Shown: positions 22,985 through 36,090, counted from the stretch's first letter. The stretch is 64,000 bases of DNA from Anas platyrhynchos (GCF_047663525.1 NC_092600.1:992001-1056000), one strand, 5' to 3'. Notes: generated by a model from the letters alone, not told the origin. Made by a program: numbers and translations.

Positions 22985-24966
22985 TTCTTTATTGTGACAA
23001 TGCATTGAAACATTGGTCAGAGGGAGAAAGACACGGACAATATAAATGGGTTCAAGCCATGTAAAGAAAAACAAAAGACTGCCAGTGTCATTGTGAACTT
23101 CAGCCACACCACATGCATATGCCAACAGTAAATTGCAGGGATATAACACTTTAATCCCTGTGAATATACTGAGGCTGTCTCAGACAATAATTAATGTAGT
23201 GAACAGCGAGGGCAAGCCGAAGGCAATTGTCCCGACTGGCGCAGGTGTCTTGCAGCCGCCTCCTGCTCTGCCCTGCTGTGCACACGCATGTGCATGCTGC
23301 TCGCACGGCTCCTGCCTCTGCTGCTCCTCACCCTGCCTGGCGCCGTCAGGAGATCTGAGTGCCAAGCCCATGTAGCTGCAGTGGCTTTGCAAACGAAACA
23401 ATGCGATCGGTGGAAAATCAGCACTGATGCTGGATGTCTGGCTGTACTGGTGAACGCTGGTGCCGCCTGCAGCTGCAGCGCTGCAGAAGGTGGCAAAAAT
23501 CGTGCACCATGGTAGTAACTCCTCCTGCAGCCTCACAAGATGTTTGTGCTTGGCTCTAGCTAAATCTGTCTTCTTTCCTGCTTTACTCTCCTTCTGCAGC
23601 ATTACCTGTTCCTTTCTGCCTACTGTTTTCACACAAATATGCATTGTTCATTTGTAAAACCAAAAAAAAATTAAACGAGAAGGACTGCACCACACCCCTG
23701 TTGCACAGCCACTGCTGTCACCAGCCACACTTCTTTCAGGAATCCCTAGGTCTTTGTACCTAGGGGAAAAAAAAAAGACACTATCAACATGCAATGTTTT
23801 GGTTTTTTTTAATTTTATTTTATTTTTGTGAACTTCCTTTTTATTTAGGATTGCATTTGTGGGAAGGGAAACTTGTCCACAGTCCTTGGAAAGGAGTCCA
23901 GAAAGACCTAGGTGATAGAAGATTAACAAAGTGAAGACCAAACATCAACTTATGACAAAACTTTGGAGGAGTTTTCTCTGTTCTATTGTTCATGGCCCTG
24001 TGGGGAGTCATAAATGCCTGTACTAATACTGGTTGACAATGAATACTGGCAAATAACCAGAACTGAAAATTAGGGTGAGTCATAATTTGTGCTCTTAAAA
24101 GAAAAGAAAAAAAATCCCATTATATCCATCTACCATTGCCCATGCATCCAAATTGCCTTGAAGAAGTCCACTATTAACCAATCTCTTTTGGGTAATTGCT
24201 TTCCCTGTGAGAGCCCTCTACTATAGAAGTACTGTCAAAACAAGGACAAGTTTGGGGTCCATCAACCTTGACGATGTCCTCTGACATTATTAGCTGAATT
24301 CATCAGCTATTAATGACTACAAGATATATGGGATATACTCTGGTTAGCACTTGGAAAGACTCTTTCAATTCATTTCTAGCTCTATTTATTCATTTAGACT
24401 AAATGGAGTTATTAAAGGTCATGATTTCATTTCCAAAGTATCAGGTGAAAATACTTTTCAATTTAGCAAATAGAGCAGACTGCTTGCAATAAAATTAAAT
24501 ACCATCTTTAACAGTTTCTCTGATTTAAAGAGGTATTTCCTAAAAAGTTTGACTTTCATTAACTAAATCCAGGTGGGGACTGGAGAAATGAACAATGGTG
24601 TACAGTGCTCAAAGGAAGGAGAATTGTTGACTCCAATAATGAATTTTGGGACTTTGGGTTTTCAGAGACCAGCAACAAGATTTCTTGTCCTTCTTGGCAC
24701 CAAATGACAAGGAAAACCTGAAATGCAATAACTGCCATGCGTAGAGAGGTTTTATTATACGGCTCACATTTTCATTTTATAATCTGAGATTTGCCTGCAA
24801 CACATTATTGAGTCAGTCATCACTGAAAAAAGTTTTCTAAGCTCTTATGTTCCTTATGCAGTGTCTACACTAGAAACGTTTTATCTATATGTGTTATCAT
24901 TAAAGTGCTTTTGATTTCGACATAGCAATAAAAGTTATGGATACTGCTATATTAAAATTTTATCTC
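22985..24966. other. Noncoding; conserved-looking AT-rich block from 24270
   Basis: The minus-strand frame at 23180-23644 (154 codons) lies in a GC-rich patch and overlaps two plus-strand frames, so I do not call it. From about 24270 onward there are several hundred bases of repeat-free AT-rich sequence with motifs such as GCTATTAATGAC and CTAAATGG, resembling a noncoding regulatory element. Confidence 0.45.
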
Positions 24967-24983
24967 TTTTTTTTTTTTTTTTT
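24967..24983. repeat. (T)17 homopolymer
   Basis: Uninterrupted T run followed by GTCACAG. No associated retroelement body seen. Confidence 0.88.
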
Positions 24984-26524
24984 GTCACAGCATGAGATCT
25001 GGAAAAGCCACCTGCACCACTCATTTCTGCCAGCAAATCAAGGTCCACTTTTTTCATGTCCTAAATGCCCTTGTCCGTGTGCCCTCAGCATGTGACTGTA
25101 TGTATTATGTAGATCCCTAAATGCGGGGCTGGCTGGCTGTAGGGCTCCAGCTGCCCCGAGGCTTTGAGGCTGGGCTGGGGGGGTGAGCAGCGGGCTGCTG
25201 TCAGCAGGGCTTCTCCAGCGGGTCCCTGAAGGACGATGAAGGAAGAGCAGAGGGCTTTGTCTGATGGCTTTCCCACAGAGGATGGCAGGCCCTACCCAGC
25301 TGAGACGGGCTTCCCAGCTGGAAACCAAGGCATCCTCCCCTAGGAGGAGCCAGCAAGGACCAGAGAGGAGTCCCAGGAGGACTGAATTTACAGTGATTTT
25401 TTTTTCTCAAGCCTTTTGCTCCTCAGGATAATAGACACGTGTGTCATCAAGGGAAATCCAACACATTGAGTAGGACTGGTACTAGTCCTACTGTATGTGC
25501 TGAAAGCTTTAGGAATGAGAATAGAAACTGCTTCTGTATCACAGCTGCTGACGGGCCGCCCCTCGCACCTCCCTGCGTGTGCTGGGTTAGCTGCAGCCAA
25601 CGTCGTGTGGAAACAGCCTCCCAAAATCCCCAGGCCTGGGTGTGCATTACCCAGGCCACACAGCAGTCCCTGTGTTTCCTGGCTGAATGACTTAGTTACG
25701 TACCTCGACGTCAAATAACAGACTGAAGATTCACTTCTTGGCTGGCTATGAAATTTTAAAATGTTCCTTGAACAATTTTGCTCAGCTTACCCAAGGAAAA
25801 TTCAGGCTCCCACAAAGGGAATCTGAAAGAACTCCTTAATTTCTCCACTGTTCAGACAGAGCTAAGCTTTGGTGCAATATTACAAGATCCACAATCTGTA
25901 GGCAAGCTGCTCCCATGACCACAGAAACTTGCTTGCTTCATTTAGTAGCTGTGAAAAAAACGTTCCTGCTTCTGGGAAAAATTGCTCTGAGAATGACCAG
26001 GCATGGTCAAGCAGGTTGTTGCCAGATGTGGTGTGTGTTATATCAGATGGGAATTAAAAAAAAAAAAAAGTTTTTAACAGAAAACAGGTATGCCAAACAA
26101 GAGCATAATGTGAAAATAACATAAAGGCCCCTTTGTGAGATTTTATCTGGCAGTTTGGGGCTTTGTGCACCTTCATTTTGCTGGAGCTGTATATTTAGTT
26201 CTCCAAGCAGTGTAATAAAAATGCAGCTGTAATCAATCAGATCTTCTTTCTTTAGTTCACTCTCGTTATTCCCCAAGAGGAAGCTTTACAGTTGCAGGAG
26301 CAGCAAATTAATTTGTGAAAATGGCTGTGGTCTCAAAACATGTCTAGGCATCACAAACATGACGATAGCAAATGAAAAGTATTTCCTCCAAGGTCCAGTC
26401 TATAGATGTTATAAATGTTGTAAAATATTACAAATAAGAAATAATTAAAACTACTGGTAAGAGCTTGTTCTGTGGCTAGGAACAGGACCAGCACAACTGC
26501 AGAAGTTGGAACTGTGTCAAACTA
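24984..26524. other. Noncoding with (A)14
   Basis: A GC-rich patch at 25110-25400 carries overlapping frames on the minus strand without recognisable content. (A)14 lies at 26056-26069. Nothing else is recognised. Confidence 0.5.
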
Positions 26525-26625
26525 TGCTGGTTGTTCGTACCGTGTATGTCTTAGCCAAGTGACCTTGCTTCTTTTCACTTGGTGCATTTCTCTAATTACC
26601 ATAGGTGAATTGTGGAGACACAGAT
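26525..26625 (+). mobile_element. MIR-like SINE remnant
   Basis: GTATGTCTTAGCCAAGTGAC followed by TTGCTTCTTTTCACTT and TTTCTCTAATTACC tracks the central MIR order (TGTGACCTTGGGCAAGTCAC, a pyrimidine-rich stretch, then TTTCCTCATCTG). Heavily diverged. The 84-codon frame over it is not a gene. Confidence 0.35.
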
Positions 26626-26651
26626 TACAAGCCTCTTTCTTACTTTTGCAG

Positions 26652-26739
26652 CTTGCTGACAGAAATGGTCTAGTGAGCCCCGGCTCACCCTCTCAATTTA
26701 GAATGGAAATTGGAGCTTCCAGCTGATTATTGTTGAACG
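26652..26739 (+). other. Exon-like segment, first of a close pair
   Basis: A near-ideal acceptor (CTCTTTCTTACTTTTGCAG, ending 26651) and a fair donor (AACG then GTGAGA at 26740) bound 88 bases. The frame open through the upstream sequence stops inside it (TGA at 26724-26726), so it does not read into the next segment. If real, it fits a noncoding transcript or an untranslated exon. Confidence 0.2.
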
Positions 26740-26908
26740 GTGAGATAACGAGAAGCAAAACAAGGGAGAAGTTGAGTTGGCAAGTCAGCGCCTTCATAGA
26801 GCAGTGCTGCAGGTGGACTGCCATGGAAATTATTATTTGCTGGGGTTTAGAATTGATAATGCCTGAATTTTATAATGTTTGTTGTTGTTTTGTTTTGTTT
26901 TTCCTTAG

Positions 26909-27046
26909 GAGGTGGCAAAGTGACTAATAAATGTGGGCATGGTGTTTGTGATGGGAGCTGCCGCGGCACAGTGCAGTGGAGCGCCTTGCCTGAAGTTGCT
27001 CTGCAAATCCATCACAGAGCCTGGAATGAAATCCACTGCATTTGAG
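26909..27046 (+). other. Exon-like segment with strong splice sites
   Basis: The acceptor is preceded by about 25 bases of T/G-rich pyrimidine track (TTTTGTTTTTCCTTAG, ending 26908) and the donor is GAG then GTGAGG at 27047. Length is 138 bases, a multiple of three. One frame (from 26911) is open for 44 codons, with a Cys/Gly-rich start (TNKCGHGVCDGSC) and a TGA in the last bases; the other two frames stop early. This could be a terminal-frame coding exon, a noncoding transcript exon or a pseudo-exon. The intron to the previous exon-like segment would be 169 bases, short but possible in birds. Confidence 0.25.
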
Positions 27047-30000
27047 GTGAGGCAACAATCATTTCTTTGCAGAATCCGCAAGGGATCTTTTCAAGCCTTA
27101 CACTGGTGGCTGAGCGGCTTGCACAGTAGCCCTGCTGTCATGGAAGAGCCACTTAGGCCTGCTGGCAAACCACGCTGTGAGCAGAAGGTGCATTGTGCTC
27201 CCACGCCTGGCCATGTCCGTTCTGGCTGACCAGAACTTACAGAAATGATTTTTTTTTCTCAAATATGTGCAGATTCACTCTTCACTTGTGGTGGGAGAAC
27301 GCTGCAGGAACAAAACCACGCGGTGATGGGGATCATCAGCATTGCCCTCCGCAGCTCGGCACTCCCCAGGCGGCTGTGGGGTCACGGCTCCCCACGGGGC
27401 CAGGCAGCGCCGCGCTGTGCTGGGCCAGGGGCTTCTCCCTCCGGGGATGCAGTCACTGGGACCTTTTAAAGAGCAAATACAAAGTAAATCCATTTCCCAG
27501 CTGTGGGCTTCTGTTTCTCAGGCTGGTAAAGTTAATTTGCCAAAGACGTTACTGGACTTTTTTCTTCATGCAGGTTGGCCAGTGGCTTTTATAAATCCAT
27601 TGTATTGCTTCTGGTACAGGTGTCAAAGTCGTTGGTCAAAGCTGATTAAAAAAATCTACAGAAGCCTTGAAAAGACATTCTGTTATTGATGTCTTACCAG
27701 CTGTTCACAAAATCAAGCTCTCTATTAAGAAAGGATGATTTAAACGCCAGTAATGGGCGGTAGTGTTTACCAGGAAATAAAAATGTTGGCTCCCTGCCAT
27801 CAATGAAAAGAGATAAGTCATGAATATGTGCAGCATTTCTAAAAGTAATATTTAATGAAGAATTTAAAACAATGTCCTTGTTATTTTTGCATTTCAAGCA
27901 ATGTGGGAAGTGGCACAGCAGGCAGTAATGCCTAATGCACAACAAGCTGAAAAGAAAATCCAGGAAAACTGGTTGTTACCTCAGAAATAAAGGTAGGGTA
28001 TTTTTTTATTATTTTTTTTACTACACACAAAAAAGTTTAGACTAAAAATGCCATTTTCAGATTTTTTGCTTTCTGTGAGAGTTTGAGGTGTAATTATCAC
28101 AAATGCAGTTCATGCACTGATCCCTCCAGTGTTCAGAGGCCAAAATGCTTCATCAGATTAAGGAATTATAAGATTTTGAGAAGATTGGTTAAGGTCATTT
28201 CAAAGTTTTAGTGGCTAGATTTTATTTTAGTGGCTGCTAAAATGAAACAAATAAATGATTAGACTTCTGAAGCAGTCCTGCAGTGTAGACTTTAACATTA
28301 TCAGCTTTCAAGTATTTACTTTTTCCTGAAAAACAAATAGTTCTTGAAGGCTTTGAAAGCAGACGGTCATTTTATACCTATTGCAAATCAGCACATTTAC
28401 GTTAGAGATTACAGTGGAGGGCAGTGCATGCCGTGTTGCGCTGGGAAGAGCAGCCAAGTGGAGTAAGGGCAAACTGAAACAAATTGCTGCTGGATCCAGC
28501 TCTTGGGCTGCCGCAAACCCTGCTCGGGCTCAGCTCTGCACCACGTCTGCCCCAACAGCAGGCTCCGTGTGCGGTGCAGGAGCAGATGCAGAGTGGTGCG
28601 AGAGGTGGAGAACCTGCGAGTCGCAGAGTTACTGACTTCTCTTTATTGAGGGATTACGTCTTAATTCCTGCTTTCAGATATGGCCAGGAATACATATAGT
28701 CACTAATTAAAGTAAACAGATATGTGAAAGATGTGCTGAAAAATGTCTGTCTGTTTGCCAAGGGGATGTGTAAGATTATGGCAAGTGTGTGAAAGCACTT
28801 TGCCTGGAATTTCCCAGCCCAGTCCGATTTTTAGCATGTGTTCGCATTAGCCAACTGGTCTGTGCCGGCTGGAGAGGAAATACCCAAAGAACTCTGAGAA
28901 AATTCTGATACCAGCACTAAACACTGTGCTCTCTGTGCTCCTGCTGAACGGACTGTTTGTAAGCACAGGCATTTTTTTTCTTTAGAAATAGACTTTAAAA
29001 ATCCTTCTGTGCCTTGAGGCATCAGGAGAGGGGTAGCCATACCCCATGCACACGGTGCCTCTGCCACTTTGAGGCACCACTCCGAGGTGACACCTTATGC
29101 AGCCTGCATCCCCTGGCGACACGGCGCTGCTTACTAATAAGGCGCAGGTCATTCGTACAAAGAGTTGAGCTCATTATTGGAAGCGGTCCAGAGGCACCAG
29201 GCTCAGAAACAGCCGGAGTGAGGCAGCTCTGCACCGAGCACGCAGGGTGACCAGAGCTGGAGCCCCGTGTCCAGTGGCTCTCGCTGCATTTCCACTTCTG
29301 CAACTCTCACAGCGTCTCTGCAGCAACTCTGCAAACTTGTTGGCTTTGCCTGAACAAGTGAAAAAAAACAACCCTCCAAGAACAAGAGCAAACCTCGCGG
29401 AGCAGGAGAGAGGAGGCTGTGCAGATAGCTGAGCCCGATTAAATCATCTCTGCAGAGTTCACCATGCGGTCATGAGGACGGTGACTTATTACTGCACTTT
29501 GGTAGTGCCTGGAGCCACCAACCCATCTCTAGCCCGCCAAATGTGCCAAAGCCCCAGTGCAAAACCCTGAGCAGCATCTCGGGCCTTGCCAGGAGCCTCG
29601 CAGCAAGCCCCCGGCCGCTCCGTGCCCCCACCCCACAGGGGACCACGGGTCCCACAGCACAGCGAGCTCCCTGGTTCTCGTGTGCACCCTGCTGTTAGCG
29701 ATCAATGAACTTCCTAATGATTTATAGTAATCTGATGGGCATGTGAAAGCAGAGACAGCTTTCAAACTGCAAATATTTGTTGCATGATAGTTGTTGTGGA
29801 GAATCGCTTGTTTTCTGTGCAGCAAAGCCACTCTCGTGCACTTAAGGAGAGAAGTGATATACGAGCAGGAGAAATCAGGCAAAGTTTTAGCTTGAAATCA
29901 TAGGAAACTGAGCATTAGCCAGCCTTAAACTGTGTCAGAGTGGGAGTCTGAATTTATAACTTCCTTGTAAGTACTGCTTAGCATTTAAATTTAGGATTTT

Positions 30001-30480
30001 TTCTGTGGGCGACGCTAAAGACGACAAGTGTCTGCAAAACTTGTGCTATCACACTGAATATGACCTTTTGGCAAGGCATGCATTAACAGCCTGCTGTCAA
30101 CTTCTCCTTGCTTCTTGCTTAAAACCTGATGAAAACAAAGCCACTATTCACATTCTGGAGGTGAGGCTCTGCACATGTTACAGGGGAGACCCGCTCAGCA
30201 TTTTGCAGCACTGGCTTTGTACGGTCAGGTTTCACAGGGAAAGTGGCTGCTGAGAACCTACTGGAATGTGTAAAATGTCATTGCTGAGTGCTATAGATTT
30301 TGAATGCTTCGTAGTTCCTTGTCTTTGCTGTGAAATACATAACTAGAAGCACACAAGGTAAATCTGTCAGCTACCCTGAGCTGTAACAGCCAGCCCCTCC
30401 AGATTTCCCGTGAGTGCTCATAATACTGAAGTTATGAAACGTGTCTGTGCCAGAAAACCCTTACTGTGTGATGTACTTTC
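27047..30480. other. Noncoding, nothing firmly recognised
   Basis: Further acceptors end at 27272 and 27573 (TTTTTTCTTCATGCAG), the second pairing with a fair donor at 27620 (TACAG then GTGTCA) to give 46 bases. 29090-29250 is CpG-richer than average (about a dozen CpGs), falling short of a clear island. The other sequence is ordinary. Confidence 0.45.
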
Positions 30481-30800
30481 ATTTTAGAGAAATGTAAATA
30501 ATTTCCAAAGCAACGTTTTGTTGGGCTACTCATCTAACTTTACCAAGGAAGCAGTATGTATTTAAGACATGTCAGACTTTGATTTCATTTGGTTCTGATT
30601 TTAATTAGCTAATGATGCTGTTTAACTGTGATCTAAGTATCTGAGAAGCAAAACAGCAAGAATTTTAATTAGCTTACTTCGGTACGTAACTACTTTTCTT
30701 CTAAACTGGTGGGTAATTGACCATGCATTGCCTGACATGATTCGCTTGGTAGTTAATTACTTCACTCACTGGATAAGCAAATGCTTGTAAGCAATTAAGC
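30481..30800. promoter_or_regulatory. Candidate conserved noncoding element
   Basis: The 12-mer TTTTAATTAGCT occurs at 30599-30610 and again at 30663-30674, 64 bases apart. TAATTGACC, GTTAATTAC and GCTAATGATG add further homeodomain-type cores. The stretch is repeat-free. Enhancer function is inference from motif density. Confidence 0.35.
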
Positions 30801-30956
30801 CACGAATCCTTGGGGAAAGGACATATACACGAGTTTGTTCACCTTATTTTTGCCACATGCTTTTGAGAGTTTGAAATGCACAACTCAACACAGAGGCAAG
30901 GTGCTCGTAGCAGTGCAGTGGCATGCGACATCCCACTGGGAGCTGGGACAGCACTG

Positions 30957-30986
30957 GCAGAGCTGGGGGGTGCAGAGCTGGGGGGT
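30957..30986. repeat. 15-base tandem duplication
   Basis: GCAGAGCTGGGGGGT occurs twice head-to-tail (30957-30971 and 30972-30986) with no differences, so the duplication is probably recent. Confidence 0.92.
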
Positions 30987-33900
30987 CACAGCTGGCAGCC
31001 ACACGGCTGGCTGCAACGCCAGCCAAATTTATTTTAATGGCCTAAAATAAATCCAGGGGATCCAAACCTTGTAATGTTCCTGTAAATCCCTGCGGCTCTG
31101 GCTCAGGCTGGATGTGGGTCTCCCCGGTGTTCTGTGCGGGGTGGCAACACCCCCGTTATGGTGTATGGGCACTGAGGGGAAAGGTGAGAGAAGGTTAAAC
31201 TGGATAAACCAGGCATCAATGGAAAACTGCTAGGTTAGGCGAGGAGGAGCCAGGAAGGTCTTTGGTCCAGGCAGAGAGAAAATCGTCGGTGATGTGAGTT
31301 GTTGTGCTTTGTTAGATAGCACAAGGCAAAGCTGGGAAGGTGACTGCAAGCCACGGTGCTGCTGCATCCCTTATCGGCTTTCCTCCGTGTGGCTTTCTCC
31401 TGGAGAGCTCTGCTGGGGGCTTTGCAAGGGAGGAGACCTCAAAGAAATAGGAAAAAAAAAAAAAAAAAAAGGCACATTGTGAAGACTGAGAAATATTATG
31501 CTTTGTTAAAATGAAATTATAAATTACTGAAGGAGCCTGATGCCTCTAGGGAGCTGCTTGCCCAGAAGCAGATGTGGGTACTCACTGGGGTGGGTAATGC
31601 AGGCACCAGGAAGGGCTTTGTCCCCTTGGTGCCAGGCAGGGGCCACCCCTCGCGTGGCATTACAGCTGCCTGCTGGCGGCCAGGGGCTGGAAGGGGCTTT
31701 CGAGATGACAAGGCGAACTGGCACAGTGTTTGCGCAAACAGAGCCACCGAGCAAAGTTTCTGCTCTGCATACTTTTCCAAAGAGAAATGTGCTAATAGGA
31801 GTACTCGCTGAGAGCAAGTATAGGGTGTCACCCACGGCAGTGGAGGAAATTTATAGCATGTATTCAAACAAATGCTCATGACTGTTTTGTACTTGGTAGT
31901 TTTCAGCCAGAGCCAATATCAACAGCAGAGAATTGCACTGTTGTTTCTATGTCAGAAATTGCTGCTGTATAATATATATTGACTTTGCGCGTCAGTAGAT
32001 CTGAATAATTAATTCAAACAGTTAGTCTGCATGCTTTTTTTATGATTTGAATATGAAAAATGAAAAACTGCTGACTTTTGGATTAATTGGCTCAAGGACT
32101 TCTTTGCTGGGCAAGTGGGCAGTTGCTGTTTGTTTCACTATTGATGGATAAGTTCACAGGAGTCAAAGTGACTTGGAAATTCACACAAACTTGCCAAACT
32201 GGTGTTCTTCCTTCCCATTTACCTTTCTTTCACTTTAACTGGAGTTTATTGAGCTTCCTGTTTCTTTTTTCATTTTAATGTTCCAAAAAAGGTGTTATGC
32301 ATGCTCACTTCTTGTGCTGCAGAATGCGTATCTGACACTGTATAAACTTTGTGTTTTAAAACACGAAGCAAAAGGACATGCATTTTGCCATTGAACTCTT
32401 GTTTTCTTGAAACTAATCGCAGGTCTCATGGACTTCAACACAGGTTTTCAAGTCGCCTCACCCAGCCTTGTCCCTGGAGGATGTTCAGTGGAGGGAGCTG
32501 GGCATGGGGACGTGGTGCTGGGGTGTCCCCAGGAGAGCCAGGCAGTGTGGCCAGAGCCCCGGGAGCCAGCCCTCAGCACCCCACCACTGCAGCTGCAAGC
32601 ACCAGAGGTGCGTGAGTACCTGAACTGGGTATTGAGCTTAGTGCTACCGTGTCATGCCTTCTATCACGTAGGTGGATATGCCCAAGGCTTGAGAAATTAG
32701 CATGTATTCACTTACAGGACCATGAATATATATTTATGGGAGAGGAACGGAGCTAATGGCTTGTTTCCAGGTGTGAAAGAAATGTGGGGTCCTCTGAAAA
32801 ATATTGGCATCTTCTATTCCTTGTATGGTTTGCTGTCAAAAGCAAAATAGAGGATGGAGTCTTGACACTTAAAACAAGAAAAATAATAAGTGATTGCCTC
32901 ATGGAAAGTGACTGAGTTAAGATGTTTTGGAAAGGGTGATGAGCTGTATGTTAGCTGCAAGGTGAGCTAATCAGGAGAGGGAATTGGCTGTAGAAGATGT
33001 ACACTGATTAGGTGCTAAAGCATGTTAACTCATCAGTTTTGAGCAAAACCCAGAAAGAAAGAAAATTGCACATGGGATTGAAATGCCAAAGCAATGGGAA
33101 GGAGTTTATATGTGGAGCTGGGAAGCTTCCATGAATAATCTGCAGAGAAATGAACACTTACCCTTCTAAATAAGTCATCCTTGATGTGAGAGGAAGCTGA
33201 GATCATGGCCAGTCCCTGCAGCAAGGGATCCCAATCCTGGTCATAGCTGCCACCCGAGCAGGGGAAGATCTGGCTGTTGCTCTGCCTTTACTGTTTTGCT
33301 CAGGAAAGAACCTGAACAAGCTCCTTATGGCTCTCGTGCATAGCTTGTGGCATGGTGCTAATGGCTCCACAGCTGGAGATGGTGTTCTCTGCAGCCTCAG
33401 AGACAAGACAAATGCTCTAGGAGCACTTTTCCAATAACTTTTTTGAACCATAACGTGGCTTTGAAATGGTATGACTTCATTTTGTGCTTCTGTCTGAATA
33501 CCAGAATGGCCTTGAAAAGAATTATTTTAGTTTAGTTCTCATTAGTATGGTTACATAACTAAAAATATTCTATGGCAAAATATTTCAGAGTTTGAACTAG
33601 CCAGTCTGGCATCAGAGGGAACAAAGCCTGTATTCTGCAGCAGGCATGTCCAACTGTTTGACATTAAACACAAACAGCTATTTTCCATCTCAGCGTAAAA
33701 GCTTAGCATATTCTGGGGACTTCCAGCACTTACCAATCTATTAATGTGGTCTGACCCATACTAAGTTATTATAGGGGGGTGGGGGAGGGTCCGTCTCTCT
33801 CTTTGAATACAAAAAAGCCCAATCCTCTTGCAGACTTTTGCTTTAACTGGATCTTATTTCTCTGTTAGCGTGCATTTCATTTCTCTTCACTGCTGGGACA

Positions 33901-35439
33901 TGTAAAGCAGCAAATCTGCATGGGGTTAATGCCTCAGTACACTAAAAAAAGCAGAGGCTGGCAAGGAGGAGTGGGAGAAAGTAGATCAAGAGAGAGTGCT
34001 TTGTTCCAGTTCAAGGGCTTGAAGTATGAGAGAGCGACTCACGCTGTTATTGGAGGCTGAAAGAATTTTGTTAAAGGGATGGGATCTGATTTTATTTCAG
34101 CTTAAAATTTAGTATCTCTGCCAACCAACCCAATAATGCAGGGAAGACCCTTTCCACAAATATTCTCATGCACAGGCACTTCATCTCCTGCCACGCACTA
34201 TTTCAGACGGATGTGATAGGAAATCTGTACTGCAAAATTAAAACTTTCTTGAAATACTGAAGATATGCAACACTCAAATCACTAAAATCTCAGTGCTCCT
34301 TACTGTGGACATCATTCACAACCAATCACTTTTGCCTTTTGCTGATAGATATATCAAACTTTCTTGGTTGTGATATTGATCAAATTCCCTTCTCCTCTCA
34401 AGAATGCAGCAGCTCTGAAACTACACTAGAGCAGGAGAGTTATTTCTTGCTTCTCTTACACCTGCAGCCTACTTTGTAGATCTCCAGTCCGATTTAATGC
34501 AGCATCACATTTTGTTTCCTTGTAGGGAGACAGTAGGAAGACTTGGGAAGAAGGGGAGTGAGGTTTTCTCTTTCTAGGAAAGGCCTGAAATAACTGGGGA
34601 ACTCTGAAATACACCAAGAGCTTTAATGGAAGGTAACTCCACTGCAGGAGCTGGTGTTGCCCAGGCTGTCCCAAACGTCTGTGTGCCAGGCTGTGCGTGT
34701 GTGTGCACGTGGGGGTGACCGGCACAGAGCCGGAGGCAACACAAGAGCCGAGGCTCCTCGGGCACGGGGCCACCAGCCCCAGCGCCAGCAGCACCAAGGA
34801 GGGGATGCAGCTGCTGCAGGGGCTGTGGCAGGGGGAATCGGCAGAAATAGCAAGGCTAGCGCCCGGCTTCCTGAGCGGAGAAGAAACTTGACACAGAGGA
34901 GGCTGAGGGATCTGGCGTCTGTAATACGAAAATTACCAGAACTTTCTCAAGAGCCGTGGTTTTGTTTGCTTGCTCGCTGCTGGGGACGGGGAGCAGTTCG
35001 GGCTTGGCAGAGCAGAAGACTTGTCATCTTCTCATTTTCATATACTTCAGTACTTTGTAATCTTGGCAAAAGCAAGGTGCTGAAGGGGGTCTGTTCTTGA
35101 GTTTCCAATTCTTATATTTCCAATGTTGATTAAACAAGAAAATCTCCTACAAGCCTCTTCTTGTTAGATTCTTCAGTCCTATTTCAAGATCAAATGGGCT
35201 TTAAAACAGGTCTGGATAAGCTCACAAGCTTAATCTACTTGAAAGGTAGAATGATTGGGTAACATGCTAGACGTGACAATAGATCATTCTGTGTATCGCA
35301 GGTAGCGCTCCTGTCCTCTGGAGATATTCCCCGTCATGTCTGGAGAGTGCCTGGGACACAAATGTTCTGCAGTTGCTGTACCATTTGCACAGCACAGTTG
35401 TACCTGAAGGCAGTTGTTTAATGGAAACATTCAGTTTGC
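30987..35439. other. Noncoding, nothing recognised
   Basis: Single-copy sequence. (A)19 lies at 31452-31470. 31520-31880 is open on both strands (up to 120 codons) without recognisable content. 34700-34880 is GC-rich with about eleven CpGs and holds a 148-codon plus-strand frame (34654-35100) of low-complexity Arg/Ala/Gly composition, opposed by minus-strand frames; I do not call it. Confidence 0.5.
31452..31470. repeat. (A)19 homopolymer
   Basis: Uninterrupted A run between ATAGG and GGCACA. No retroelement body recognised. Confidence 0.9.
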
Positions 35440-35720
35440 ATTTTCTGCCACTAATACTTTAGTGGGATCAACATTATTGAGGCTAATTAGAATTCAGCGA
35501 GAACTGATTGTTCATTAGAGAGAGAAAAAAATGTTCCATGGAGCCCTGGGTTTGGTAGAACTATTTCACATAATTAAGCAATTCCACATCTTGGCATTTT
35601 ATCCCTCTTGTTATCATTGCACTTTGTTAATAAGTTTTTAATTGCAAATTATCTCTATGACACAAATTACACTGTGTTTACTGATCAGCAAAAATGCCAT
35701 GATAACCAGCTTGGATGCCA
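35440..35720. promoter_or_regulatory. Candidate conserved noncoding element
   Basis: Repeat-free AT-rich stretch with GCTAATTAG, ACATAATTAAGC, TTTTTAATTGC and TTTGCATTTT-type motifs. Its look matches the other homeodomain-motif-rich blocks at 20.5, 30.6 and 45.5 kb. No reading frame. Confidence 0.3.
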
Positions 35721-36090
35721 AGTCCTTCGAAAATACTAGCTGCCAAGTTCTCTCCCTTACGTAGTTTGGCATTAAAATATCTTCAGGTTACTTAAAATAT
35801 ATTGACTTCCAGTTTAAAGTGTTGTGGGCTATACAGTTTCTTGGCTAAGGCTCCAGGAATAGGGGAACAATAGCTTACATAACCAAAAGAAGCTTAGTTG
35901 CGTGTTGCAAGTTGTTCCTGTTTCTCTGATGTTCTGGATTATGTTCTGTGTTTCCTCCATGTATGATGTACATACCTCAAACTCATGAAAAGTGGCTATT
36001 AACACAATTATTTAAGACAGTTATGTATTCATAATTACCTGTATAGAATTTGTGACAGGTGCTTGACAACAAAAATTTGTGTTAAAATTC

